From Candidatus Methylomirabilis sp. (lineage in GTDB: Bacteria > Methylomirabilota > Methylomirabilia > Methylomirabilales > Methylomirabilaceae): 64,000 bases of DNA. The translations under genes and the position numbers were made by a program. Below the pieces are notes generated by a model that worked only from the letters and a program-made list of their open reading frames with translations, ran no database searches and was not told the DNA's origin. Shown one piece after another: positions 38,599 through 47,492 of the stretch (position 1 is the stretch's first letter; each line of letters begins with the position of its first letter). Where the stretch lies: assembly GCA_002634395.1 (NCBI GenBank), contig NSJM01000001.1, positions 1-64,000 on the forward strand. The letters run 5' to 3'.

Positions 38599-39882
38599 TC
38601 AATGCTGAAGGCGCCCCCTGACGAAGCGATGAAGAACAAACGAGGCCTCATCCTCCTTGGTGGGGAGGCGCCCATCCAGCTTGGCCGTGCGCAGGGCGGC
38701 CAGGGCCCGCCGGTAGATGGGGCCCGGCTTCAACCCCAATCGATGTAAGTCCCCCCCTTTTAGCAACGGGACAATACTCCATGAAGTCGTGAGGTATTTG
38801 GAGACCGCCTCTCGCGACGGCCCCTTCACAAGCCAAGCCAGGAGCACGATCCTGGCCTCGGGTGAGAGTGGATCGAGAAGCCGGGCGATCCGGCTTTGGC
38901 GAAGATCGACGGCGCGTGTCAGCTTTCGCACAACGTGTCGACATGCCGTGTAATCGGTCGCAAGCTTTTCGGCAACTCGGTGGGGCGGGGTAAGCCTTTT
39001 AAGGACAGCAACAACCGTCTTTGGATGCAGAAGATAGAGCGTTCCCAGAAGCAATGCCTCACCTCCTGCTGCTCCCTCCAGCGACGGCATAGATGGAGCC
39101 CGAGCAAGAATCTGCCACACGCGATCGAGTAGACCGAGGGCAGCAGCAGGGAGAGTACACTTTGGATGAATGGCCGTCAACACGCCCAGGTTCCTGAGAC
39201 GTCTGATAATGCGGGGTGCGGATGGCTCCTTCGCAATCAGGTGGAGCTCCCTGAAGATTCTCAAGCCGGCTAGATTCCTGATCGCTCCCCCTTGCACTGC
39301 GGCCTTCATCAACCCCAAGCTACTCCGAGCAATAACAAACCGGTATCGGCCCTCAAATCGCGCGGTCCTGAAAAGCCGGGTGGGGTCGTCGATAAAGCTC
39401 CGCTCGTGCAAGACTCTGATCCGGCCACATTCCAGATCTCGCAGCCCTCCCAGTGGATCGATCAATGGCCCGAACCGATGATGGTCGATGCGGGCAGCCA
39501 TGGCATTGATGCTGAAATCTCGCCGAAGCAGATCGGCAAGGAGTGGGGCAGGTTGAACCTCCGGCAGTGCGGCAGCATGCGGGTATTGCTCCGACCTGGC
39601 GGTGGCAAGATCGAGCGTTCTCCCTTCAGGAAGGCGCAGATGGGCGGTCCCGAATCTGGGGTGAGGCGCCACCACCGCCTTGAGGGAGTGCGCCAGACGC
39701 TTGGCGACAGCAATGGCATCGCCCTCAACTACCAGATCGATATCAACATTGCCCTGGCCAAGAAGGAGATCCCGCACATAGCCGCCGACCGCATAGATCG
39801 GCGAAGGGGCGGCCGCCACACGCGCCGCCTCAAGCGCGTCTCTGCTGGCAGCGTCCAGATCTCGGAAGTGAGGAAGCCTCAT
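38599..39882 (-). CDS. CCA-adding enzyme / poly(A) polymerase family protein
   Basis: 427 residues from the ATG at 39882 (GAGG site). Class II nucleotidyltransferase head: YAVGGYVRDLLLGQGNVDIDLVVEGDA with the metal aspartates, DLLRRDFSINAMA, and DDPTRLFRTARFEGRYRF in the neck. The C-terminal body is helical and ends basic. Whether it adds CCA to tRNA, only A residues, or poly(A) to RNA cannot be told by eye. The GGYVRD and neck pattern resembles bacterial A-adding enzymes of organisms with split CC/A functions. Confidence 0.9.
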   Translation of the reverse strand: MRLPHFRDLDAASRDALEAARVAAAPSPIYAVGGYVRDLLLGQGNVDIDLVVEGDAIAVAKRLAHSLKAVVAPHPRFGTAHLRLPEGRTLDLATARSEQYPHAAALPEVQPAPLLADLLRRDFSINAMAARIDHHRFGPLIDPLGGLRDLECGRIRVLHERSFIDDPTRLFRTARFEGRYRFVIARSSLGLMKAAVQGGAIRNLAGLRIFRELHLIAKEPSAPRIIRRLRNLGVLTAIHPKCTLPAAALGLLDRVWQILARAPSMPSLEGAAGGEALLLGTLYLLHPKTVVAVLKRLTPPHRVAEKLATDYTACRHVVRKLTRAVDLRQSRIARLLDPLSPEARIVLLAWLVKGPSREAVSKYLTTSWSIVPLLKGGDLHRLGLKPGPIYRRALAALRTAKLDGRLPTKEDEASFVLHRFVRGRLQH

Positions 39883-39963
39883 GGATACCTCGCGCACTGG
39901 GCGCAGCAAGCAGCGCCCCTACGCACTTCGCACCCCTCAAACCCTATACCCTAAATCCTGCCT

Positions 39964-40851
39964 TTACGCCCGGGGGTGATAGCGATCATAAATCGACTTC
40001 AGGTGCGCCCTGGAGACGTGCGTGTAGATCTGTGTCGTGGAGATATCGGCATGGCCCAACATCGCCTGGACCGCTCGCAAGTCGGCACCGCCCTCAAGGA
40101 GGTGCGTGGCAAAAGAATGGCGAAGCGTGTGAGGAGTCACTCGTCGGTCGATTCCCGCCGCTGTCGCATACGCGCGGAGGAGCTTCCAGAAACCTTGGCG
40201 CGTCAGCGGCCACCCAAGGCGGCTCAAGAACAGCACAGGGCTTGACCGTCCTCTTTGAAGGTGCGGTCTTGAGTCGGCAAGGTACCCGCGAACAGCCGTC
40301 TGGGCATCGCGCCCTAACGGAACCACCCGGTCCTTCCCACCCTTTCCTTGGCAGCGTACGTAGCCTACCTCCAGGTCCACATCAGACAATCGGAGGGTTA
40401 CCAACTCCGACACGCGAAGACCGGCCGCGTACAGCAGCTCCAGCATCGCTTTGTCACGAAGACCCAGCGTGTTACTGGTAGGCGGCGCCGCCAGCAGCCG
40501 CTTCACCTCCTCTTGACTCAGCACTCCGGGGAGACGCACCCATGGGCTCGGGGATTCCAGATGCGCTGTGGGATCCTCTTTCGCATAACCCTGCGCCAGC
40601 AGGTACCGGTACAGACCGCGCAGCGACGAGGTATGGCGCGAGACTGTACGAGGCGCTAGCCCCTCTTCTCGGAGCGTCAAGAGTAGACGCGCGACGTGTC
40701 CGCGGCTGACCTCCTGGAAAGAGCCGGCCCCGGCCTGCTTGAAGTAGCCGGCTGTCCGGCGCAGATCCCTTCCATACGCGGCCAGGCTGTTTTCTGCCAG
40801 CCCACGCTCGACCGCCAGAAACCTCAAATATTCCTCGATCAACTGCTCCAT
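39964..40851 (-). CDS. xerD: Tyrosine recombinase XerC/XerD family
   Basis: 295 residues, standard for Xer. The N-terminal SAM-like DNA-binding domain (YLRFLAVERGLAENSLAAYGRDL) is followed by the catalytic domain with Arg in LLYAAGLRVSELVTLRL, Lys in CQGKGGKDRVVPLG, HTLRHSFATHLLEGG (H-x-x-R), the LGHADISTTQIYTHVS histidine and the nucleophile tyrosine in that last motif. It resolves chromosome dimers at dif. No dif-like site was identified. XerD is more likely than XerC because of the DISTTQIYTHV end, but the assignment is tentative. Confidence 0.92.
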   Translation of the reverse strand: MEQLIEEYLRFLAVERGLAENSLAAYGRDLRRTAGYFKQAGAGSFQEVSRGHVARLLLTLREEGLAPRTVSRHTSSLRGLYRYLLAQGYAKEDPTAHLESPSPWVRLPGVLSQEEVKRLLAAPPTSNTLGLRDKAMLELLYAAGLRVSELVTLRLSDVDLEVGYVRCQGKGGKDRVVPLGRDAQTAVRGYLADSRPHLQRGRSSPVLFLSRLGWPLTRQGFWKLLRAYATAAGIDRRVTPHTLRHSFATHLLEGGADLRAVQAMLGHADISTTQIYTHVSRAHLKSIYDRYHPRA

Positions 40852-40973
40852 GATCAGCGATCAGCCACTAGGGACCTGTTTCTGAAATTCGTTGTATATG
40901 TCCTGACGTCATTCCGGCCAAGCCCGCATAGCGGACGCGAGCCGGAATCCAGGAAATAACAGGGACAGGCGCA

Positions 40974-41762
40974 TCATCTGAACAGTCTGACGTACCAGTC
41001 GATCAACTGATTTCCACCAAACAGGGCAACGACCGCGCCGAGGGCCAAAAACGGTCCGAATGGGATCCGGTCTTTCCGCGACAACACTCCGGCTGCGATC
41101 AGTCCCAGCGACAGACAGGCGCCGGAGACGACCGCGAAGCCAAACGATACAAGCATGAGGCGCCAACCAAGGAAGGCGCCAATCATGCTGAGAAGATTCA
41201 CATCGCCGCCACCCATGCTCTCCTGCTGAAAGGCCGCCTCCGCATACACTGCAACCAGGTACACCAGTCCGGCGCCGACAAACGCTCCCGTTACGGCTTC
41301 AAGCGGAGGCGGATCGGAGGTCAGGATACTTGCGACGAGACCAATCGGTATGGCGGGAAGGCTGAGGATATGAGGAATGATACCATGATCCAAATCAATA
41401 AAAGTGATTACCACCAGTACCGAGAGGAAAAGAAGGAGGAATACTGTTCGGATATTGAAGCCGAAGTGTAATACCGTAATAAGGTAAAGACCGGCGGTCA
41501 GTCCCTCTACAAGTGGATACCGCCAGTGGATTGACGCCTTGCACCTGCGGCATCTGCCACCAAGCAACATAAAACTAAAAAGCGGTATGTTGTCATACCA
41601 CCCGATCGAACCATTACACGCGGGACAACGCGACCCAGGAAAGACGAGGCTTTCGTCGCGCGGGATACGCCATATACAGACATTCAAGAAACTTCCGACT
41701 ACGAGCCCCAGGGGGATGCTCAAGATGGCCAATAAGCTTTCCAGTGAGAGATTGCCCGGCAA
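40974..41762 (-). CDS. pilD: Type IV prepilin peptidase / N-methyltransferase
   Basis: 262 residues with about seven to eight membrane segments. The cytoplasmic zinc-ribbon domain reads FPGSRCPACNGSIGWYDNIP and GGRCRRCKASIHWRYP. The two catalytic aspartates are in FIDLDHGIIPHIL and MGGGDVNLLSMIGAFLGW (GxGD). It removes the leader of type IV prepilins and methylates the new N-terminus. The five prepilin-like genes directly upstream are its obvious substrates. Confidence 0.95.
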   Translation of the reverse strand: MPGNLSLESLLAILSIPLGLVVGSFLNVCIWRIPRDESLVFPGSRCPACNGSIGWYDNIPLFSFMLLGGRCRRCKASIHWRYPLVEGLTAGLYLITVLHFGFNIRTVFLLLFLSVLVVITFIDLDHGIIPHILSLPAIPIGLVASILTSDPPPLEAVTGAFVGAGLVYLVAVYAEAAFQQESMGGGDVNLLSMIGAFLGWRLMLVSFGFAVVSGACLSLGLIAAGVLSRKDRIPFGPFLALGAVVALFGGNQLIDWYVRLFR

Positions 41763-41872
41763 TGGCGGCTGACCCCCCTATTGTGTGGTCATAAAAGTTC
41801 CGACTATCGGCACGCTCTGTAGGATAGCAGTTCCTCGGCTGGTTACCAACCCTAAAGCTGTAACGACAGGGC

Positions 41873-43138
41873 CTACAGTCCCCAGGACAGGATCTGGAGC
41901 GGACTTTGAAGAGGCGGATTGAGACCGCAATTGTAGTTGATCGTTGGATTGCCGCTGACGGTGTTGGATGTCACGGTGCTGCTGATCGCACTTTTGTCTT
42001 CACCAATGATGAATCCGTTAATGGTCGGAGTGCCGCTTATCGCGAACTGCTCATGGGCCGCGATCAGCCCGTTGTACGCATTGCTTGGGGTGCCGCTGAT
42101 TTTGGCATCACGGCCCGCAACAAACAGGGTATCTTGCACGGTATAGGCAGCGTCGGCCCCTATGGTCGGATTGCCCGAGACGATCACATCACCGGTTGCA
42201 ATAATGGTGGTTTTCCACGGCGTGGAGGTAGAACCCGGACTGCTTGTCACCGTCGCGTTTCCCTCGAAATAGAATGTACCGTTGCAGGGTGTGCCGCTGC
42301 CGCTACGCACTTCCCACTCAGCGGAGGGACCAGCGGTGTACTTCCATCCACAATACGTGTCTCCGAAGTCCGGGTCTGCGAGGTCTGCGATCTGGCCGCC
42401 GCTACCGTCGAGCACCTGACCGTTCGCCTTCATCTGAAATAGGTGGTCTGCCGACAGCGTCGCCGTCGCGGTGTTCAGGAAATCAGTCGGATTGATGGCC
42501 GGTATCGTCTCTTTCGGTTTGGCGCCTCCGCTGCCGGGACCAACACTTGGGCTGCCGGTAACCGTATAGGCGCCGTTGGCGGTAGCGGAGCCGGTAATTG
42601 TAACCTTGCTGCCGTCCAGCTCAAGATTGCTATTGGTATGAACGCTCCCGCATTGCCCGTTCAATTCCGTCGTGCCTTCGACCTCTGTGCTACCCTGAAT
42701 AGTCAGCGGGCCGTTGGTCCTGATGGCGTTATCGGAGTGAAAAAAAGTGCTCATGATGGCCCTCCGAATCTGTTGGGCCCCTCCAATAGTGGTGCCGGTT
42801 GAAACCACTCTGACAGTGTTCGTTCCCGCCGCCTGGTACAAAACATTGTAGTTTCCTGTGGCTAACTGCCCGCTAATGGGGGTGGGGTTTGTCATGCGCC
42901 CCGTGTCAGCCAGCAACCAGTTAAAGGCATGCTCCAGTCCGGCCTCGGCCAGAAAGTCGGCCTGGATAGCGCGCAGGTGGTTTGACGCAATCTGCGCTTC
43001 CGAGCCTCCGATAGACAGAATGGCAGCCGCCAATATGCCAAGGATGACCGTTACCAAAAGCGCAAGCGGCAGGATAAGCCCTCGGTCATCTCCAACCTTT
43101 AGACGCCGCCTTGTTGTCACGATCTTCCACTTCACCAT
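41873..43138 (-). CDS. PilX-like minor pilin / pilus assembly protein
   Basis: 421 residues from the ATG at 43138, which overlaps the upstream pilW-like gene by 7 nt. The N-terminal hydrophobic helix (DDRGLILPLALLVTVILGILAAAIL, PilX_N type) lacks the strict prepilin G/FxxxE site. SNHLRAIQADFLAEAGLEHAFNWLL is the typical helix that follows. The C-terminal 270 or so residues are a glycine/threonine-rich beta pattern (NGPLTIQGSTEVEGTTELNG, VIVSGNPTIGADAAYTV) like a stacked beta-solenoid. It is probably a surface-exposed pilus tip or priming component. Confidence 0.8.
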   Translation of the reverse strand: MVKWKIVTTRRRLKVGDDRGLILPLALLVTVILGILAAAILSIGGSEAQIASNHLRAIQADFLAEAGLEHAFNWLLADTGRMTNPTPISGQLATGNYNVLYQAAGTNTVRVVSTGTTIGGAQQIRRAIMSTFFHSDNAIRTNGPLTIQGSTEVEGTTELNGQCGSVHTNSNLELDGSKVTITGSATANGAYTVTGSPSVGPGSGGAKPKETIPAINPTDFLNTATATLSADHLFQMKANGQVLDGSGGQIADLADPDFGDTYCGWKYTAGPSAEWEVRSGSGTPCNGTFYFEGNATVTSSPGSTSTPWKTTIIATGDVIVSGNPTIGADAAYTVQDTLFVAGRDAKISGTPSNAYNGLIAAHEQFAISGTPTINGFIIGEDKSAISSTVTSNTVSGNPTINYNCGLNPPLQSPLQILSWGL

Positions 43139-44037
43139 GGCAGGCTCCTTGGCCTGACCCTGGTGATCATGCAGCGTGGGCTGCCATCTGCGCCCCGAAC
43201 TTTGAGGTCGATCCGGATCTCCCTGATAAGGTTCGGATCTGGATTGGGGCCAGGTGCGGGACAAGGAGGAGGATTCTGATCCTGACCGAGGGGAAGTCTC
43301 GATCCAGTGGTACCGTAATAGGTGAAGGTCAGGCCCGACACATTACTAACAATAGGATCGGCGTTGTCTCCGCCCTGCTTCCTGGTGAGACAGGTCAAAG
43401 CGGGGCACGTAGAAGTGGCAGTCGCATTTCTGGCGTAGGTAATGGTCTTGATGTCACGGACAAGAACGTTCTGGACATTAGTATCTGGCGGCACGGGATA
43501 GGGTGAGCGGAGGGCCGATGCAAGGGTAAGAGTACTACCGCTTATAGACTCTATCTGCTTGACCTCCCGCATGCCGGCGTTGGCGATATAGATCCAATCG
43601 TTCAGGGCCGAACCTGAACCTGTATAGACCTTGAAGGCATCGGCGGTATCCGATGCCGATATGCTTAACGGCACAGACGTCCCGCTCGCTGTGGTGCTGA
43701 CTTTCACCTCAGTGCCATTACTTACGGACAGGGCGCCTACGTTATCAACGTTCGCCATAAAGGTGATGCTGGTAGAGGTGGCGGCCGTGATCGCGTTACC
43801 CGCGTCATCCGCCCCAACCCAGTATGAGCCGATCAGTCTGAGCTCGTTTGCCATACGATCCAGGCCGGCCCTCGCTCCCACCTGCGCGGCCTCCAGGGAG
43901 CTGGCCCTGGTATAGGTCTGCTGGGAGACCTGATACACGCCTGCGACGGCGGACGCCACAAGACCGAGGATGGCCATGGTAACAAGCAGTTCGACCAGGG
44001 TATAACCCGGTTGGCTGCCACGCTTCAGCATGATCAT
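43132..44037 (-). CDS. PilW-like minor pilin
   Basis: 301 residues with a class III prepilin signal: KRGSQPGYTLVELLVTMAILG, cut after the glycine, with Glu at +5. The helix continues to ASSLEAAQVGARAGLDRMANELRLIG, the PilW-type pattern. The rest is beta-rich with a CPALTC segment that may form a disulfide. Minor pilins prime pilus assembly. It lies between pilV-like and pilX-like genes in the usual order. Confidence 0.85.
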   Translation of the reverse strand: MIMLKRGSQPGYTLVELLVTMAILGLVASAVAGVYQVSQQTYTRASSLEAAQVGARAGLDRMANELRLIGSYWVGADDAGNAITAATSTSITFMANVDNVGALSVSNGTEVKVSTTASGTSVPLSISASDTADAFKVYTGSGSALNDWIYIANAGMREVKQIESISGSTLTLASALRSPYPVPPDTNVQNVLVRDIKTITYARNATATSTCPALTCLTRKQGGDNADPIVSNVSGLTFTYYGTTGSRLPLGQDQNPPPCPAPGPNPDPNLIREIRIDLKVRGADGSPRCMITRVRPRSLPW

Positions 44038-44046
44038 GATTTTTAC

Positions 44047-44520
44047 TCAAGACTCAGGAGGTCTGGCCGCAATCAACGTACTGACCGTCACGCTCTCCTG
44101 GTGAAGGCCATTATCGCCGGGAGCATTGAAGAAGACGGTGACTGTCACCAGCTTGATGTTGGAAGCCGGGGCTTGTGGTGGACCCGTCCAGAACCGTGCC
44201 TGCCGGCTGAAGTTCGGATACCCCGTCATCGTCCCAAACCCTTCATCAGAAAAGCCTGTCGGATATTGACCGGCCCCAAACTGATCGTTTGACAGTGTGT
44301 ACTTCAGCCTTTTGATCTGCTCCAGCCGCTCCTGAGCAAGAAATGCCGCGGTTGATAGAAGGCCGGCACGACTGACCGCCCCAAGGCCGGATGAAAGGCT
44401 CGTCGCCGTACCGCCGCTCTGCACTCCGATAGCGACGCCAACCCCGAGTACGGCAATCGTCAGGACAGCCAGGGCTACCAGCACCTCAACAAGGCTGAAG
44501 CCGTGGCATCTATTTTTCAT
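44047..44520 (-). CDS. PilV-like minor pilin
   Basis: 157 residues from the ATG at 44520, which overlaps the stop of the fimT-like gene (ATGA). Prepilin signal MKNRCHGFSLVEVLVALAVL with Glu at +5, followed by TIAVLGVGVAIGVQSGG. The C-terminal half contains NIKLVTVTVFFNAPGDNG. It is part of the minor pilin set processed by PilD. Confidence 0.83.
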   Translation of the reverse strand: MKNRCHGFSLVEVLVALAVLTIAVLGVGVAIGVQSGGTATSLSSGLGAVSRAGLLSTAAFLAQERLEQIKRLKYTLSNDQFGAGQYPTGFSDEGFGTMTGYPNFSRQARFWTGPPQAPASNIKLVTVTVFFNAPGDNGLHQESVTVSTLIAARPPES

Positions 44521-45038
44521 GGACAGTCTGGTGGGCATATTCGTATCCGTCCCATACTGCTTATCACAACGTTGAGGCTGGAACTGCTCCTTGAATCCTC
44601 AACTATAATCGTACCGTTGTCGCCGGTGCCGAGATGGTTAAACGTAGGATTGACATTGGTGCTGGAGAGCCTGGCCTGGTTCTCAAGCCTTCTATAGCCT
44701 TCGGCATCCGTTCCAGGCCCGATACATACCGGATTGGCTGGATTACCCGGATTGCATCCCGGCGCAGCATCGCCGCTGGTTCTGACAAAACGGAGTCGAT
44801 TGTTATCGATATCGATCTCAACCTGGTATTTTCCGTTGGCGGTAATGGCCAGTTGCCGTGCCTGATTCAGCAGAGTCACCAACTCCTGTGCCGCTCCCCT
44901 TGCTTGCTGGGTCTGAAGCACATTGACGAAGACCGGTAAGGTAACCACGGCCAGTATGCCAATAATCCCAATGACGACCAACAGCTCAGCCAGGCTGAAG
45001 CCATGGGCGTGGATCAGGTTGGACTGTGACGATCTCAT
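44517..45038 (-). CDS. FimT/GspH-like minor pilin
   Basis: 173 residues. The prepilin signal is IHAHGFSLAELLVVIGIIGI. The helix runs to QQARGAAQELVTLLNQARQLAITANGKYQVEIDI, which is characteristic of GspH/FimT (PF12019-type). Two cysteines (GCNPGNPANPVC) probably form a loop disulfide, and the C-terminus ICPPDCP holds two more. It is the first gene of the minor pilin group, after the pilA terminator. Confidence 0.85.
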   Translation of the reverse strand: MRSSQSNLIHAHGFSLAELLVVIGIIGILAVVTLPVFVNVLQTQQARGAAQELVTLLNQARQLAITANGKYQVEIDIDNNRLRFVRTSGDAAPGCNPGNPANPVCIGPGTDAEGYRRLENQARLSSTNVNPTFNHLGTGDNGTIIVEDSRSSSSLNVVISSMGRIRICPPDCP

Positions 45039-45090
45039 CGAAGTAAACCTTCAGGGTTCCCTATAGGCTCTGCAGTTATGCAGGGGCCTA

Positions 45091-45132
45091 AAAAGCAAAA
45101 GGAGGAGGGCCATAGAGAAGCCCCCCCCCTCC
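45091..45132 (-). terminator. Intrinsic terminator between pilA and the minor pilin genes
   Basis: Minus strand: a G-rich arm (GGAGGGGGGGGGC), a loop TTCTCTATG, GCCCTCCTCC, then TTTTGCTTTTT. It would end or attenuate pilA transcripts before the minor pilins and keep the major pilin in excess. Confidence 0.8.
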
Positions 45133-45155
45133 TGTAGCCAACCCCTACTATACTA

Positions 45156-45662
45156 TTAAGGAGCCGGAGCCGCACAGTTCACGGTACCATCGGTGCTGGC
45201 CCCGGTGTTGTCACCGGTCGCACACACTGTAAAGGTGCTTCCAGTGTTCGCAATGGTGTAGCGATAGTTACCGTTCAGCGCAGAACCGGTCCAGCCTGTC
45301 GGTACATTCGGGTTGGCAGCGATGAAGGCGCCGGCCACCTGATTCTGAAGATTGGTTTGAGATAGGGCAAGGGCGCCAGGCGCAGCACCAGAACCGTCAG
45401 CCGGAGCAACCCCGGCATTACAGTTTTGCGCAGCATTGCCGACAGGCGGCAGGACCCCGCAATGGGCCTGATAGGTCACGATGGCCGACGCAAGTGTCCT
45501 GATATCGGCTTGGGCCTTTCCCACCCGGGCCTTAGCCTGAATATTGGCATACACCGGCAGGGCGATCGCCGCCAGGATACCGATGATCGCCACAACCATC
45601 AACAGTTCAATCAACGTGAACCCACCCTTCCGCCCGATCAGCTTCTTTCTTAGCTTTTCCAT
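45156..45662 (-). CDS. pilA: Major type IV pilin
   Basis: 168 residues. The prepilin leader MEKLRKKLIGRKGG precedes FTLIELLMVVAIIGILAAIA (cut after Gly14, Glu at +5). The helix continues through LPVYANIQAKARVGKAQADIRTLASAIVTYQ. The C-terminal domain is small and Gly/Ala/Asn-rich with cysteines near 92, 104, 150 and 163. It has its own sigma-54 promoter and terminator, and the pilS/pilR genes are directly upstream. Confidence 0.93.
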   Translation of the reverse strand: MEKLRKKLIGRKGGFTLIELLMVVAIIGILAAIALPVYANIQAKARVGKAQADIRTLASAIVTYQAHCGVLPPVGNAAQNCNAGVAPADGSGAAPGALALSQTNLQNQVAGAFIAANPNVPTGWTGSALNGNYRYTIANTGSTFTVCATGDNTGASTDGTVNCAAPAP

Positions 45663-45735
45663 CTCTCTTCTCCTTTTCCATGACCGTTACTGTTAAGGTT
45701 CACCGACCCCACAACAACCATGTGGTTTTTCTATT

Positions 45736-45752
45736 ATGCAGGCACCGTGCCA
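45736..45752 (-). promoter_or_regulatory. Sigma-54 promoter of pilA
   Basis: Minus strand: TGGCACGGTGCCTGCAT. The GG and GC dinucleotides are spaced 12 bases apart, as required for -24/-12 promoters, and seven bases match TGGCACG exactly. It lies about 75 bp ahead of the pilA ATG, next to the gene for the sigma-54 activator PilR. Confidence 0.88.
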
Positions 45753-45804
45753 TCGTGACTTCGATACTGTTGTTGGTCACAAAGCCAAGGGAACTTGGCC
45801 GACA

Positions 45805-45901
45805 GGCCTATGCACATAACACCAGCAGCCCCACGATGTAGTATTCATGGACACCGATAGACCACAAGATATAGAGTCAACTGCTATCATGTGCATAGGC
45901 C
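45805..45901. promoter_or_regulatory. 13-bp perfect inverted repeat upstream of the pilA promoter, candidate PilR sites
   Basis: GGCCTATGCACAT (45805-45817) and ATGTGCATAGGCC (45889-45901), 71 bp apart. Measured from the sigma-54 site the arms fall at roughly -80 and -170, in the range used by enhancer-binding proteins. The alternative is a hairpin in the 3' region of pilR. The other parts of the 359-bp gap 45663-46021 show nothing further. Confidence 0.5.
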
Positions 45902-46021
45902 GATTATGAGAGCATGAAATCAAGATCCGCCGGCAGTATCAGGGCAGAGGAGACCGATAGAGGATTTATGAGCCAAGGAGAGGTGACAAAAAATGTCGGT
46001 TGACTGACGATTCTGGAAGGG

Positions 46022-47401
46022 TCAGCGGGCCTTAGATATGCCGTACTTTTTGATCTTGTAGCGAAAAGCGCGAAAGGTGAGGTTGAGGAGTTCTGCAGCC
46101 CTGCTCTGAACCCATCCGGAGCGCTCGAGGGCCTGGAGCATCAGATCCTTCTCGATTCGAAAGACCGTATTTTCCATGTCGATCCCATCGGGCGGAAGGG
46201 TGAAGGTCCATAGTTCCTGCCGACCGTCGCCCTCGTACTCCGTCTTCACTTGCATGGGGATACTAGTCGGGGTCAACCGATCGGCCGTCTCGAGGGCCAC
46301 GGCTCGCTCGATGACATTTTCAAGCTCCCGCACATTGCCCGGCCAGCTATGCCGCATCAGGATCTCCATCGCCTCTGGAGAGATCGAGGTCGGACCTCTC
46401 CGCTGGTGAAGCACACACTGGGCCAGCAGGCTGTTGGCCAGTAAAGGAATATCCTCCGTTCGCTCGCGAAGCGGCGGCAGATGGATTGGGATCACATTCA
46501 GCCGATAGAACAGGTCTTCCCGAAACGCCCCATCGGCCATCGCCTTCGTCAGATCCTTATTCGTCGCGGCGACAAGGCGGACATCTACCTCCAGATCCTC
46601 CGTCCCGCCCACCCGACGGAAGGTCCGTTCCTGCAAGAATCGAAGGAGCTTGACTTGCAGTCCCGGGCTCATCTCGGCGATCTCATCCAACAGGACCGTG
46701 CCATGATTGGCGACCTCAAACAGCCCGGTCTTGTGGGAGACCGCTCCGGTAAATGACCCTTTCACGTGACCGAACAGCTCGCTCTCCAACAGTTGCTCGG
46801 GTATGGCCCCACAGTTGATGGCCAGAAACGGGCGGTCGGATCGAGGGCTTGTACAGTGGATAGTTCTGGCCACCAGTTCCTTGCCTGTTCCACTCTCCCC
46901 GGTGATGAGGACCGTGCTGTCCAGGTCGGCGATGCGAGTGATCAGCTTATAGAGCTCGACCATCTTCGGGCTGCGGCCGATGATCCCCGCGGGCTGCGCC
47001 TCCTCCATGACTGCCGGTTGAGAGGCCTGACCATGCGGTCGGGCCCGGGCCAGCGCCTTTTCCACCACCAGCCGGATCTCATCAATTCGGAATGGCTTGG
47101 TGATATAGTCGTCAGCCCCGAGTCGCATAGCCTGAATCGTCGAATCCATGGAGGCGTACGCCGTAATCATGATGACCGGCAAATTCGGATGCGTTTCCCG
47201 TATGCCGGTCAAAAGGCCGATCCCATCTACCTTCGACATTCGAACATCAGAGATCACCAGATCCGGCGGCTGATGCGCAACGATCTTCAGCGCCTGCTCG
47301 CCGTCAGAGGCAGCAATCACACGATGGTCCTTACTTTCCAGAAGGACGGTGAGGAACTCACGTATCGCCTGTTCGTCATCAACGACCAATATTGTAGCCA
47401 T
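46022..47401 (-). CDS. pilR: Sigma-54-dependent response regulator PilR
   Basis: 459 residues from the ATG at 47401 (a GTG lies one codon earlier). The receiver domain has its phosphoacceptor Asp in DLVISDVRMSKVDG (about residue 52). The AAA+ domain has Walker A GESGTGKELVARTIH and the sigma-54 loop KGSFTGAVSHKTGLFE (usual GAFTGA), then LLDEIAEM. The C-terminal Fis-type HTH reads SRAAELLNLTFRAFRYKIKKYG. It activates pilA from the sigma-54 promoter next door. PilS is encoded just upstream. Confidence 0.95.
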   Translation of the reverse strand: MATILVVDDEQAIREFLTVLLESKDHRVIAASDGEQALKIVAHQPPDLVISDVRMSKVDGIGLLTGIRETHPNLPVIMITAYASMDSTIQAMRLGADDYITKPFRIDEIRLVVEKALARARPHGQASQPAVMEEAQPAGIIGRSPKMVELYKLITRIADLDSTVLITGESGTGKELVARTIHCTSPRSDRPFLAINCGAIPEQLLESELFGHVKGSFTGAVSHKTGLFEVANHGTVLLDEIAEMSPGLQVKLLRFLQERTFRRVGGTEDLEVDVRLVAATNKDLTKAMADGAFREDLFYRLNVIPIHLPPLRERTEDIPLLANSLLAQCVLHQRRGPTSISPEAMEILMRHSWPGNVRELENVIERAVALETADRLTPTSIPMQVKTEYEGDGRQELWTFTLPPDGIDMENTVFRIEKDLMLQALERSGWVQSRAAELLNLTFRAFRYKIKKYGISKAR

Positions 47402-47425
47402 CACGTAACTCCTCAGCTCAGGTAG

Positions 47426-47492
47426 AAAGGCTACAGGCTGTTAGGCTGTAGGAACGCGCTAACAGCCTAATCCCCTACAACCTACAGTCTAC
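47426..47492. repeat. Inverted CTACAGGCTGTTAGG-type repeat between pilS and pilR
   Basis: GGCTACAGGCTGTTAGGCTG is followed by the inverse (AACAGCCTAATCCCCTACAA, CCTACAG). It forms a long imperfect hairpin in the pilS-pilR gap. Units are 7-9 bp. Confidence 0.75.

Noticed and set aside
39964-40851. Tyrosine recombinase as the integrase of a genomic island
   Set aside because: Length and motifs fit a housekeeping Xer protein. No tRNA, att repeats or phage genes are nearby, and both flanks are core genes.
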